DNA from: VMSU01 sp031400755
GTDB taxonomy: Bacteria; Desulfobacterota; Desulfobulbia; Desulfobulbales; VMSU01
DNA: 11,465 bases
Direction: 5' to 3'
Assembly: GCA_031400755.1 (NCBI GenBank)
Contig: JANNQL010000011.1
Location: forward strand, 1 to 11,465
The notes below the pieces were generated by a model. It made no database searches. It was not told the origin of the DNA and worked only from the letters and a program-made list of their open reading frames with translations. The position numbers were made by a program, and so were the translations under genes. Below are positions 1 through 5,824 of the stretch, in pieces (the first letter of the stretch is position 1; each line of letters starts with the position of its first letter).

Positions 1-493
1 ACAGTCCGCGGCCCGCCTGCAGGGCCTGGTCAGTGTCAGCGCAGGGAACGCCTGAGATCAATCGCAACTCGTGGAGATTGGGGGTGAGGACGGTGGCCAG
101 GCCCACGATCAGGCCAACCCCGTCCATGGTGTCAGTCGCCCGCACCGGCTGACCGACGCTGGAGAAGACTATCGGGTCGTAGATGATCTCGCCCTTAAAT
201 CCTTCCAGGGCACGGGCAATGGCCTGGGCGATGACAGTTGAGCCGATCATGCCGATCTTGACGTGGGTGACGCTGAGGTCGGCAAGGACAGACGCCACCT
301 GCTGATAGACCAAGTCAGGCGCCACCGGCTGGCAGGACTGCACGCCCTGGGTGTTTTGGACGGTGAGGCTGGTGACAGCGGCGCAGCCATAGACCCCGAG
401 CACGGTCAAAGTCTTGAGATCGGCCTGAATGCCAGCCCCGCCGGAAGGATCGGAACCGGCGATGCTCAGGATGGCTAAAGTTTGCCGGGTCAC
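1..493 (-). CDS. thiD: Hydroxymethylpyrimidine / phosphomethylpyrimidine kinase (partial, C-terminus beyond window)
   Basis: ThiD phosphorylates HMP and then HMP-P to HMP-PP, the pyrimidine precursor of thiamine; it is cytosolic and of the ribokinase fold. Reading the minus strand gives 164 codons without a stop. The N-terminus has the family signature AGSDPSGGAGIQADLKT (residues 12-28), then LGVYG, a Gln at residue 46 in a TVQNTQGV context that matches the HMP-contacting Gln of ThiD, and KIGMIG followed by DPIVFSSVG. A TPNLHEL segment follows near the window edge. The ATP-site C-terminal part (roughly 100 residues) lies outside. The start chosen is GTG at 491-493, because upstream codons in frame do not look like ThiD; its ribosome binding site is weak. 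It sits 46 nt after the slyD-like stop, so it is probably the last known gene of that operon. Family assignment is firm. Mono- versus bifunctional status cannot be judged without the C-terminus. Confidence 0.9.
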   Translation of the reverse strand, partial: MTRQTLAILSIAGSDPSGGAGIQADLKTLTVLGVYGCAAVTSLTVQNTQGVQSCQPVAPDLVYQQVASVLADLSVTHVKIGMIGSTVIAQAIARALEGFKGEIIYDPIVFSSVGQPVRATDTMDGVGLIVGLATVLTPNLHELRLISGVPCADTDQALQAGRGL

Positions 494-505
494 GGCTTGA
501 TGAAC

Positions 506-521
506 TCGCAGGTAAGCGAGT
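506..521. repeat. Small inverted repeat between slyD-like gene and thiD
   Basis: CTCGC and GCGAG arms (5 bp) are separated by AGGTAA, and a further GCGAG follows at 525-529. It lies in the short gap before the thiD GTG. It could be a weak mRNA hairpin affecting thiD translation or simple coincidence. There is no T-run, so it is not a terminator. Confidence 0.25.
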
Positions 522-539
522 CTGCGAGCCTCTGGAAAA

Positions 540-986
540 TCACGGGATGGCCTTGCAAATCGACTGCACCGTAACTTTATAGGTCAGGGCCTTGCCGGCC
601 AATGGGTGGTTAAAATCGATAGTGACCTGGTTGGCGTTCACCGCCGTCACCATGGCCGGCACCTGTTCTTTTCTCCCTTCATGATCGACAGTCAGACCCA
701 GCACCATGCCGATGGTGAGTTGGCCCTGGCCGGGCAGCACTGAGCGGTCCACGGTCTGGACCAGGTCCGGGTTGCTCTCGCCATGGGCCTCGGCTGCTGC
801 GAGCTGAAAGGTCTTTTGCTCGCCCTGGGCCAGGCCGATGACCTGTTTTTCAAAGGCAGGCATGACGCTGCCCTCACCCACCTTGAATTCCAGAGGGCCA
901 GTCGTATCAGATGATTCAAAGATGTCGCCGCTATCAAGCAGCCCGTCATAAACAACCACAACGGTATCGCCTTTTTCTACCTTCAT
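540..986 (-). CDS. slyD: FKBP-type peptidyl-prolyl cis-trans isomerase, SlyD-like
   Basis: A cytosolic prolyl isomerase and chaperone of 148 residues. It starts MKVEKGDTVVVVYDGLLDSGDIFESS, typical of the SlyD-type FKBP N-terminus. This is followed by GPLEFKVGEGSVMPAFEKQVIGLAQGE (residues 30-56), the insert-in-flap chaperone segment (about 68-120, with EAHGESNPDLVQ) and the closing FKBP strands VTIDFNHPLAGKALTYKVTV (121-140). The His/Cys-rich metal-binding tail of E. coli SlyD is absent, so a nickel role is not indicated. The ATG at 984-986 is chosen over an upstream in-frame start because AAGGAG (993-998) is ideally spaced before it. That Shine-Dalgarno overlaps the stop region of the upstream 475-residue gene, which implies operon linkage and possibly coupled translation. 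Sure of the family; the exact paralogue name is less certain. Confidence 0.9.
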   Translation of the reverse strand: MKVEKGDTVVVVYDGLLDSGDIFESSDTTGPLEFKVGEGSVMPAFEKQVIGLAQGEQKTFQLAAAEAHGESNPDLVQTVDRSVLPGQGQLTIGMVLGLTVDHEGRKEQVPAMVTAVNANQVTIDFNHPLAGKALTYKVTVQSICKAIP

Positions 987-996
987 TGTACACTCC

Positions 997-2424
997 TTAT
1001 TGTTCTCCATCATTGGCCTTTTTAAAGGCATTCTTGTGCTTGGCGATGGCGGCGATCAGCTTACCCAGCTTGGCAGGCGCCACGCCTGTCGTAATCGGCA
1101 ACATATCCTTGGGGACCTTGTACTTCTGGAGAAAACTTTCCACCTCTTCACCGTAAGCAGACAGCGTGGCCCGGGTCAGTTTAAACAGATCATTATAGGG
1201 GAATGGCTTTGGATATTGCCCCACCAGGCGGTCTATATAGTCTTTCATTGCTTTAAGGTCGGCTGGGGTCTTGCCGCAGAAGGTCTTACAGTTGGCTATC
1301 CCCTTTTCGAGGATCAGTTGCAACTCGACTTCGTTAATGGCGGACTTGCCGGTCAAGGAGGTCATCATCAGCTTGATGGAGCGGATCATACCGGTGGCGC
1401 CCGTGAAGAATGACCTGGTCATGGTGGTGGCGCTGGTGATTGGGTTGAGGGCCGAGCCCGGCAGCTCGACCTCTTTCTGCAGGCCTGGAGCTAGCTTATT
1501 TTTCAAGAGGGAATGGAATATTTTTAATAATTCCAGGGCCTCGCTGACGGTGGCCATCATCTCCTTGAGCTGGCGCTTCTGGTAGAGGGCGGTTATCAGT
1601 TTGCCGATAATGGTGGCCTGCTGGCTAATGCCGCTGAGCAGGGCGGCGGTCTTGGCCGATTGCAAGGCCTTCAGGTCCTCTTCAATGGTGCCGATCCACT
1701 CAAGTTCACGCGCCAGGCGCTCGTTGCCGTTTTCCAGATAGAGGCCGATTTCCTTGCAGGCGGTGACCGCCTCTTCAATATGATGAAAAAGGATCTCCTC
1801 GACGATTCGCGGCAACTTTGTGACATCCAGGCGCTGAAAGCGGGCGGCAAGCATGGCGGGCTCTTTGCATATCTCACCAAGCGTCCTCTCGCCGTCTTTT
1901 TGGCCGATATCGGCGACCAGCATGGCCAGGGTCATAAGGCCGCCGTCAAGGATGTCCTTTTTGCTGGTATTCAGGCTCTTAGCAATGACCAGCATAGGTT
2001 TGAGGCTGAGTTGCTGGCGCAGGGTCTGGTCGGCCATCACGAAGCGATTGGTGCTGGCCAGGAGTTCCTGGTGCATGGCGGCAAGCGCCTTACTTTTTTC
2101 CTCTAAGCGATGGGCGGCGGCCAGGACAACATCGGGCTTGGGCTGGCCAATGAGATCCGCCAACTGGTTGCCGACTTCATTGCCCCATTCGACAATCTGC
2201 TTGCCGATCTTTTGGGCCTGTTTCGGGTAATTGGCCAAGGCCTCGCCAATCTCGATCGGGTTAATGCCGACTGCGGTCAGGAGCGCCTGATTTTCCTTAA
2301 GATCAATGGTCTGCCACTCAGCGACCCTGGGGTCCTTCACGATAGCGACCACGGCTTCCTTCTCACGTTTCAGGTCAGCACGGATTGTTTCAAGGATGGC
2401 TTTTGTTTGCTCTAATGCACTCAT
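997..2424 (-). CDS. Hypothetical 475-residue helix-rich protein in operon with slyD-like gene and thiD
   Basis: I do not recognise this protein. It is rich in Ala, Leu, Lys and Glu with long heptad-like stretches, for example residues 1-30 and about 95-130, and it looks almost wholly alpha-helical. No signal peptide or clear membrane segment is visible, so it is probably cytoplasmic. A stretch rich in Ser, Thr, Gly and Met (NPITSATTMTRSFFTGATGMIRS) breaks the helices at about residues 330-352. The C-terminal part contains NCKTFCGK, the only close Cys pair, and the protein ends in a basic tail. The start is ATG at 2422-2424. No good Shine-Dalgarno precedes it, but a sigma70-like promoter lies about 50 nt upstream. 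Its stop is only 10 nt from the slyD-like start. The pairing with a folding factor could mean a shared stress or assembly role, but that is speculation. Confidence 0.75.
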   Translation of the reverse strand: MSALEQTKAILETIRADLKREKEAVVAIVKDPRVAEWQTIDLKENQALLTAVGINPIEIGEALANYPKQAQKIGKQIVEWGNEVGNQLADLIGQPKPDVVLAAAHRLEEKSKALAAMHQELLASTNRFVMADQTLRQQLSLKPMLVIAKSLNTSKKDILDGGLMTLAMLVADIGQKDGERTLGEICKEPAMLAARFQRLDVTKLPRIVEEILFHHIEEAVTACKEIGLYLENGNERLARELEWIGTIEEDLKALQSAKTAALLSGISQQATIIGKLITALYQKRQLKEMMATVSEALELLKIFHSLLKNKLAPGLQKEVELPGSALNPITSATTMTRSFFTGATGMIRSIKLMMTSLTGKSAINEVELQLILEKGIANCKTFCGKTPADLKAMKDYIDRLVGQYPKPFPYNDLFKLTRATLSAYGEEVESFLQKYKVPKDMLPITTGVAPAKLGKLIAAIAKHKNAFKKANDGEQ

Positions 2425-2481
2425 CGTTAGTCAATGTTTCTGATATTTCACGTCAGGGCGTGGTGCGTGGATAACGCCGAA

Positions 2482-2510
2482 AATATATCATACTACTTTA
2501 AGCCGCTCAA
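2482..2510 (-). promoter_or_regulatory. Sigma70-like promoter for the 475-residue gene operon
   Basis: Read on the minus strand, TTGAGC (2505-2510) and TATATT (2482-2487) are separated by exactly 17 nt. The -35 matches consensus at 4 of 6 positions and the -10 at 5 of 6. Transcription would start near 2475, giving a leader of about 50 nt before the ATG at 2424. Called by eye only. Confidence 0.5.
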
Positions 2511-2552
2511 TTTTGGAATCCAAAAAATAGGCCGACCGACACGGGAACTTTC

Positions 2553-2581
2553 TTGACAAAAAACAGAGTTCCGCATAGGGT
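2553..2581 (+). promoter_or_regulatory. Sigma70-like promoter for the hisI-hisG-engB operon
   Basis: A perfect -35 TTGACA (2553-2558) is followed after 17 nt by TAGGGT (2576-2581), which keeps the three most conserved -10 bases. Predicted start is near 2588, about 30 nt before the ATG at 2619. A second possible -10, TAAAAT (2591-2596), lies just downstream without a matching -35. If this promoter is right, the in-frame TTG at 2553 is not a start codon because it is the -35 box itself. Confidence 0.5.
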
Positions 2582-2618
2582 AGCGGTGGATAAAATTAGG
2601 CGGTATTGGGCGGGGACC

Positions 2619-3170
2619 ATGGAGCTTGTCTGCGAAAAACATCACCAGAAAATGGCGGCGGGCAGCGCCTATTGCCAGCATGCCACGGAGTATTGCAAGT
2701 TCAGGACCGCCTGCCTGATCCAGTTCATGTCAAAAGAGAACCGGGCCAAGGCCGAGAGCGCCGAAATGGCCCTGCCAGATGAGGTGTGTGTGATGGATAC
2801 ATTAAATTTCGCCAAAGGCGATGGCCTGTTGCCTGCCATCGCCCAGGACCATGCCTCGGGCGAGGTCCTGATGCTGGCCTATATCAACGAAGAGGCCTGG
2901 CAACAGACTATCGCTACCGGGCGGGCCCATTACTGGAGCCGCTCCCGGAACCAGTTGTGGCTGAAGGGCGAGTCGTCCGGGCACTTTCAGGTGGTAAAGG
3001 AGATCCTGGTGGACTGTGACCAGGACACGGTGGTCTTCCGGGTGGAACAGTTGGGCGGGGCGGCCTGCCACAAGGGCTATCACAGCTGCTTCTTCCGGCG
3101 CGTGGCAGGCGAGGCGTTCACGATCAAGGACAAGCTGGTGTTTAATCCGGCGGAGGTATACAAGAAATGA
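2619..3170 (+). CDS. hisI: Phosphoribosyl-AMP cyclohydrolase with Cys-rich N-terminal extension
   Basis: HisI opens the adenine ring of PR-AMP in the third step of histidine synthesis. The catalytic domain begins at about residue 60 (DTLNFAKGDGLLPAIAQD). It contains VLMLAYINEEAW (83-94), GRAHYWSRSR (101-110) and LWLKGESSGH (113-122). It then has the metal-binding DCDQD (132-136) and Cys133, Cys150 and Cys157, which supply the zinc and magnesium ligands of the family. The HisE pyrophosphohydrolase half is absent. Residues 1-58 are unusual: C5, C19, C26 and C32 with H8, H9 and H21 look like a small metal-binding module. The ATG at 2619 is chosen because the frame is open and a promoter lies upstream. 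An internal ATG at 2793 with GAGGTG upstream would give a standard 125-residue HisI. The stop overlaps the hisG start (ATGA). Function is secure; the start is uncertain. Confidence 0.9.
   Translation: MELVCEKHHQKMAAGSAYCQHATEYCKFRTACLIQFMSKENRAKAESAEMALPDEVCVMDTLNFAKGDGLLPAIAQDHASGEVLMLAYINEEAWQQTIATGRAHYWSRSRNQLWLKGESSGHFQVVKEILVDCDQDTVVFRVEQLGGAACHKGYHSCFFRRVAGEAFTIKDKLVFNPAEVYKK
2781..2795 (+). promoter_or_regulatory. Possible internal ribosome binding site and start within hisI
   Basis: GAGGTG (2781-2786) precedes ATG 2793-2795, with the GAGG core 8 nt from the ATG. Translation from here would begin exactly at the conserved HisI domain and give a family-typical length. The site may be a second start, producing both a long Cys-rich form and a short form, or it may be the only true start. 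Confidence 0.4.
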
Positions 3171-4039
3171 ATGTGTTGAAACTGGGCATTCCCAAAGGCA
3201 GCCTTGAAAAGGCGACCATCGAACTGTTTGACAAATCGGGCTGGAAGATCAAACTCTCCTCCCGTAATTACTTCCCGGAGGTCGACGACCCGGAGCTCTC
3301 CTGTTCCATCTGCCGGCCCCAGGAGATGTCGCGCTACATTGAGCGCGGCGTCCTCGATGCCGGGATCACCGGCCTCGATTGGACCATGGAGAACGAATCC
3401 GACGTGGTGGTGGTGGCCGACCTGGTCTACTCCAAGGTCAGCCGCAAGCCGACCCGCTGGGTAGTCGCCGTGCCCGGAGACTCCGACATCAAGGAACTGA
3501 AGGACCTGGAGGGCAAGAAGATCTCCACCGAACTGGTCAATTACACCAGAAACTTCTTTGCCGAGCAGGGCATCAATGTCGATATCGAGTTCTCCTGGGG
3601 CGCCACCGAGGCCAAGGTCGTCTCCGGCCTGGCCGACGCCATCGTCGAGGTGACTGAGACCGAGTCCACCATCCGCGCCCATGGCCTCAAGATCATCCAC
3701 GAGATGCTGATCTCAAATACCCAGTTCATCGCCAACAAGGCGGCCTGGGCCGATCCGTGGCGCCGCGAAAAAATCCAGAACATCGCCCTCCTGCTGCAAG
3801 GGGCTCTCCGGGCCGACAACATCGTCGGCCTGAAGATGAATGTCTCGAAAGAAAATCTGGACCAAGTCATTGCCCAGTTGCCCAGCATGAACGCGCCGAC
3901 CATCGCCCATCTCTACCACAAGGAGTGGTATTCGGTGGAAACGGTCATCTCCGAACACGAGGTCCGCGATCTGGTGCCGAAGCTCTTGAAGAGCGGCGCC
4001 GAAGGCATTATCGAATATTCACTGAACAAGGTCATCTGA
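3167..4039 (+). CDS. hisG: ATP phosphoribosyltransferase, long form
   Basis: HisG joins PRPP and ATP in the first, feedback-regulated step of histidine synthesis. At 290 residues it is the long form, with two catalytic domains and a C-terminal ACT-like regulatory domain (about 215-290), so it should not need HisZ. Visible motifs are LGIPKGSLEKATIELF (6-21), CRPQEMSRYIERGVLDAGITGLDW (49-72), KISTELVNYTRNFF (118-131) and the PRPP loop region GLADAIVEVTETESTIRAHGL (154-174). The C-terminus has GLKMNVSKENLDQVIAQLPSMNAPTIA. Glu166 stands where the PRPP loop usually carries Gly (T-G-S/T pattern), a change worth noting. The ATG overlaps the hisI stop, so the two are probably translationally coupled. 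hisG is followed after 2 nt by engB. Identity is secure. Confidence 0.96.
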   Translation: MNVLKLGIPKGSLEKATIELFDKSGWKIKLSSRNYFPEVDDPELSCSICRPQEMSRYIERGVLDAGITGLDWTMENESDVVVVADLVYSKVSRKPTRWVVAVPGDSDIKELKDLEGKKISTELVNYTRNFFAEQGINVDIEFSWGATEAKVVSGLADAIVEVTETESTIRAHGLKIIHEMLISNTQFIANKAAWADPWRREKIQNIALLLQGALRADNIVGLKMNVSKENLDQVIAQLPSMNAPTIAHLYHKEWYSVETVISEHEVRDLVPKLLKSGAEGIIEYSLNKVI

Positions 4040-4041
4040 GG

Positions 4042-4680
4042 ATGGCGGTCAATTATTCGGAAGTTGAGTTCCTGATCAGCGCTTACGCCTTAAAACAGCT
4101 ACCGCCGCCCGAGTACCCGGAAATCGCCTTTGCCGGGCGCTCCAATGTCGGCAAGTCCAGCCTGATGAACAAGCTGCTGAACCGTCGCAATCTGGTCAAG
4201 GTCAGCGCCAAGCCTGGCAAGACCCAAAGCCTGAATTATTTCACGGTGGACAACGCCCTCTACCTGGTAGATTTGCCGGGCTATGGCTACGCCAAGGTGC
4301 CGAAGGCGGTCAAGGGGCTCTGGCAGGGCTTGATCTCCTCCTATATCGAGACCAGAAAGACCCTCTGTTGCGTGGTGGTGATCCTCGATATCCGCCACCC
4401 GCTAAAGGACCTGGATCTGGAACTGATCAACTGGCTCCGGGAGAGTATCGTGCCCTATCTCCTGGTCTACACCAAGCTCGACAAGATCACCCGCAGTCAG
4501 CGCCTGCAGCACGCCGCTGCCTTGGACGCCGGCTTGACGGTGACGCCTAAGGAACGGGTGCTGTTTTCGGCCTTGACCGGCGAGGGCCGTGATGAATTGA
4601 TCGCCAGGCTGGAGAGCTTCATGGGTGTGGCTACCGATATTGGCAAAAATGATGAGGACGAGCCGACCGGCTCAAGTTAA
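4042..4680 (+). CDS. engB: Ribosome biogenesis GTP-binding protein EngB/YihA/YsxC
   Basis: A TRAFAC-class GTPase of 212 residues needed for late 50S ribosomal subunit assembly. All G motifs are present: G1 GRSNVGKS (32-39), G2 Thr61 in KPGKTQSLNYF, G3 DLPG (77-80) within DLPGYGYAKV, G4 TKLD (144-147) and G5 SAL (176-178). The N-terminal EVEFLISAYALKQLPPPEYPEIAFAG is typical. The C-terminal tail is short and acidic/polar (GKNDEDEPTGSS). The ATG at 4042-4044 is chosen because it starts the conserved region; a longer open frame into hisG gives non-homologous sequence. It lies 2 nt after the hisG stop (TGAGGATG), with AAGG 10 nt upstream as a modest ribosome site. It therefore depends on the histidine operon transcript and perhaps on hisG translation. 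Confidence 0.96.
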   Translation: MAVNYSEVEFLISAYALKQLPPPEYPEIAFAGRSNVGKSSLMNKLLNRRNLVKVSAKPGKTQSLNYFTVDNALYLVDLPGYGYAKVPKAVKGLWQGLISSYIETRKTLCCVVVILDIRHPLKDLDLELINWLRESIVPYLLVYTKLDKITRSQRLQHAAALDAGLTVTPKERVLFSALTGEGRDELIARLESFMGVATDIGKNDEDEPTGSS

Positions 4681-4715
4681 GGGGCCACGGCCCGCAAAAG
4701 AAAACGAGGTAGAGG

Positions 4716-4952
4716 ATGAAAGAGCTCCCCTGTTGGACGATCATGAACTGTGATAACCAGACCTGTGCCGCCCGTCATCAACATGACAAGGAGTGCTGGG
4801 AGATTGTCCAAGAGCTTGAAGATTACCGGGCCGAGTTCAATATCTGCCCGGACTGCGTAGTCTCTGTCCTGAAGAGCGGTCGTCTGCCCCTGTCAACCCA
4901 GGACCTGGCCCTGATGGCAAACAGCAGGAGCTGCCCGCTGGCCCGTTCGTAG
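4716..4952 (+). CDS. Small Cys-rich two-CW-type protein
   Basis: A 78-residue cytoplasmic protein with seven cysteines: C6, C12, C17, C27, C44, C47 and C73. The repeated CW pattern (PCWTIMNC at 5-12 and ECWEIV at 26-31) plus CPDC (44-47) resembles small two-CW-domain proteins, often found in Desulfobacterota and other anaerobes; this recall is from memory. A structural zinc or other metal site is likely but the function is unknown. A strong ribosome site, GAGGT (4706-4710), lies 5 nt before the ATG, supporting a real gene. It follows engB by 35 nt with no terminator visible, so it probably closes the hisI-hisG-engB operon. No DNA-binding helix or membrane segment is seen. Confidence 0.75.
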   Translation: MKELPCWTIMNCDNQTCAARHQHDKECWEIVQELEDYRAEFNICPDCVVSVLKSGRLPLSTQDLALMANSRSCPLARS

Positions 4953-5068
4953 CGCTGAAGCCAAGCCGGCCTGCTTCGTCACCGATTTTCTCTCCGACCC
5001 TTGCCAGCCTACTCCGCGTTTTCACTCCGCAACTAGAAGTACCCTATCCATTCAGCTCCGCATAGATC

Positions 5069-5182
5069 GTAGGTTGGGTTAGGCCGTCGTCTGGCCGCTT
5101 TGTTCAGTACCCCCTTGAGGGGTATAACCCAACGCCAATTGCACATGGTGATGTTGGGTTACGCTGCGCTAACCCAACCTAC
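5069..5182. repeat. MITE-like palindromic repeat, copy A
   Basis: A 114-bp element ending in perfect 13-bp inverted repeats, GTAGGTTGGGTTA (5069-5081) and TAACCCAACCTAC (5170-5182). Internally it carries TACCCC/GGGGTA (5108-5113 with 5119-5124), TAACCCAAC and a strong hairpin GTTGGGTTA / TAACCCAAC (5153-5161 with 5170-5178, loop CGCTGCGC). It encodes no protein. It lies between the convergent two-CW gene and hicA and may act as a transcription barrier for both. Similar TTGGGTTACG-type palindromes are widespread intergenic repeats in bacteria, as far as I recall. Copy B at 5710-5820 is almost identical and in the same orientation. The preceding stretch 4953-5068 shows no gene or clear signal. 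Confidence 0.85.
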
Positions 5183-5217
5183 AGCTACTTATTTGCCATC
5201 CATTCCGTCTGGTTGGC

Positions 5218-5442
5218 TCATAGAATTTTTTGAAGTTCGTTGGCTGTCATTTCGCAATCCCGTAGGATTTGAGCAAGAAGGCCCCTCCCAATATTCTCGC
5301 CACGATGAACAGGAACAACTGTACATCTGCCATCGGGGTGTTGGATAAAATGATGACTGCCCTTGGTGCGGACAACTTCAAACCCGGCCTTGCTCAAAGC
5401 ACGTATAAGCCGACCGCCAGTGATGGATGGAAAGGTGCTCAT
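5218..5442 (-). CDS. hicA: HicA-family mRNA interferase toxin
   Basis: A 74-residue toxin of the HicA/YcfA type, with a double-stranded-RNA-binding-like fold, that cleaves mRNA when free of HicB. It shows the family pattern: ITGGRLIRALSKAGFEVVRTKGSHHFIQH (7-35), with the catalytic His in GSHH (His30 or His31), then VVPVHRGENIGRGLLAQILRD and a short C-terminal helix. The length is typical. The ATG at 5440-5442 overlaps the hicB stop in an ATGA arrangement, so toxin synthesis is coupled to antitoxin translation. Gene order here is hicB then hicA, the reverse of the classical E. coli order. The active-site residue looks intact, so the toxin may be functional. Confidence 0.9.
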   Translation of the reverse strand: MSTFPSITGGRLIRALSKAGFEVVRTKGSHHFIQHPDGRCTVVPVHRGENIGRGLLAQILRDCEMTANELQKIL

Positions 5443-5648
5443 GTGTTAACGGCTATACGCTGGACGCCAACGAACTCGTTTGACACTGGCTCTTCCACTT
5501 CAAGACAAAGTTCAATAGCCTCTCTTATTCTTTTCATTAAAGTATCTAAAGATTTAGCCTGAGTGTGACACCCACGAAGAGCGGGAACAGAGGCCACAAA
5601 ATAACCATCCTCATCTTTTTCTATAACGACATTAAATTCACGAACCAC
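5439..5648 (-). CDS. hicB: HicB-family antitoxin, short form
   Basis: An antitoxin of about 69 residues that binds and blocks HicA. It has the HicB partial RNase H-like fold: REFNVVIEKDEDGYFVASVPALRGCHTQAKSLDTLMKRIREAIELCLE. It ends after QRIAVNT and lacks the C-terminal ribbon-helix-helix or HTH DNA-binding domain of longer HicB proteins, so direct autorepression is not obvious. The start is chosen as GTG 5646-5648, because AGGAGG lies 8 nt upstream. A TTG at 5652-5654 is only 2 nt from that Shine-Dalgarno and is less likely. The pair is enclosed by two copies of a palindromic repeat. Confidence 0.88.
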   Translation of the reverse strand: MVREFNVVIEKDEDGYFVASVPALRGCHTQAKSLDTLMKRIREAIELCLEVEEPVSNEFVGVQRIAVNT

Positions 5649-5662
5649 TTTCAAGCCCTCCT
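5646..5662 (-). promoter_or_regulatory. Shine-Dalgarno that fixes the hicB start
   Basis: On the minus strand AGGAGG occupies 5657-5662. The spacing to GTG (5646-5648) is 8 nt, which is optimal; to TTG (5652-5654) it is 2 nt, which is too close. This supports the shorter hicB. Confidence 0.65.
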
Positions 5663-5680
5663 CTCAACGAAATTTTTTGT

Positions 5681-5700
5681 ATCTCGACTTGTTGCGAGAT
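5681..5700. promoter_or_regulatory. Palindrome upstream of hicBA, possible operator
   Basis: ATCTCG and CGAGAT are perfect inverted arms separated by 8 nt, located between repeat copy B and the hicB ribosome site. The position is right for a toxin-antitoxin operator. However, the short HicB has no visible DNA-binding domain and no clear promoter was identified here, so the role is speculative. Confidence 0.3.
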
Positions 5701-5709
5701 CGCAGGTTA

Positions 5710-5820
5710 TAGGTTGGGTTAGGCCGTCGTCTGGCCGCTTTATTCAGTACCCCCTTGAGGGGTATAACCCAACGCCAATTGCACATGGGATGTTGGGTTA
5801 CGCTGCGCTAACCCAACCTA
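5710..5820. repeat. MITE-like palindromic repeat, copy B
   Basis: A 111-bp second copy of the element at 5069-5182, same orientation. The two differ by one substitution (G at 5102, A at 5742) and one single-base deletion near 5788, plus the outermost base. Terminal inverted repeats TAGGTTGGGTTA and TAACCCAACCTA are perfect over 12 bp. It ends 4 bp from the stop codon of the minus-strand 308-residue gene and may terminate that transcript. Such high identity implies recent duplication or ongoing gene conversion. Confidence 0.85.
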
Positions 5821-5824
5821 CAAC

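Noticed and set aside
2553..2618. TTG start extending hisI upstream by 22 residues
   Set aside because: The TTG is the first half of a perfect TTGACA -35 box with a -10 at proper spacing, so this stretch is probably untranscribed. The residues are not conserved-looking.
3080..3958. Long minus-strand open frames opposite hisI and hisG
   Set aside because: They mirror high-GC codons of the histidine genes and show no family motifs; shadows of real genes.
3757..4041. Open frame extending engB upstream into hisG
   Set aside because: It overlaps conserved HisG sequence in another frame and gives low-complexity Arg/Pro-rich residues. EngB homology begins at the ATG at 4042.
5100..5348. Plus-strand open frames running over the repeats and hicBA
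   Set aside because: They are antisense to clear HicA/HicB coding sequence or translate palindromic repeat DNA. No ribosome sites or family resemblance.
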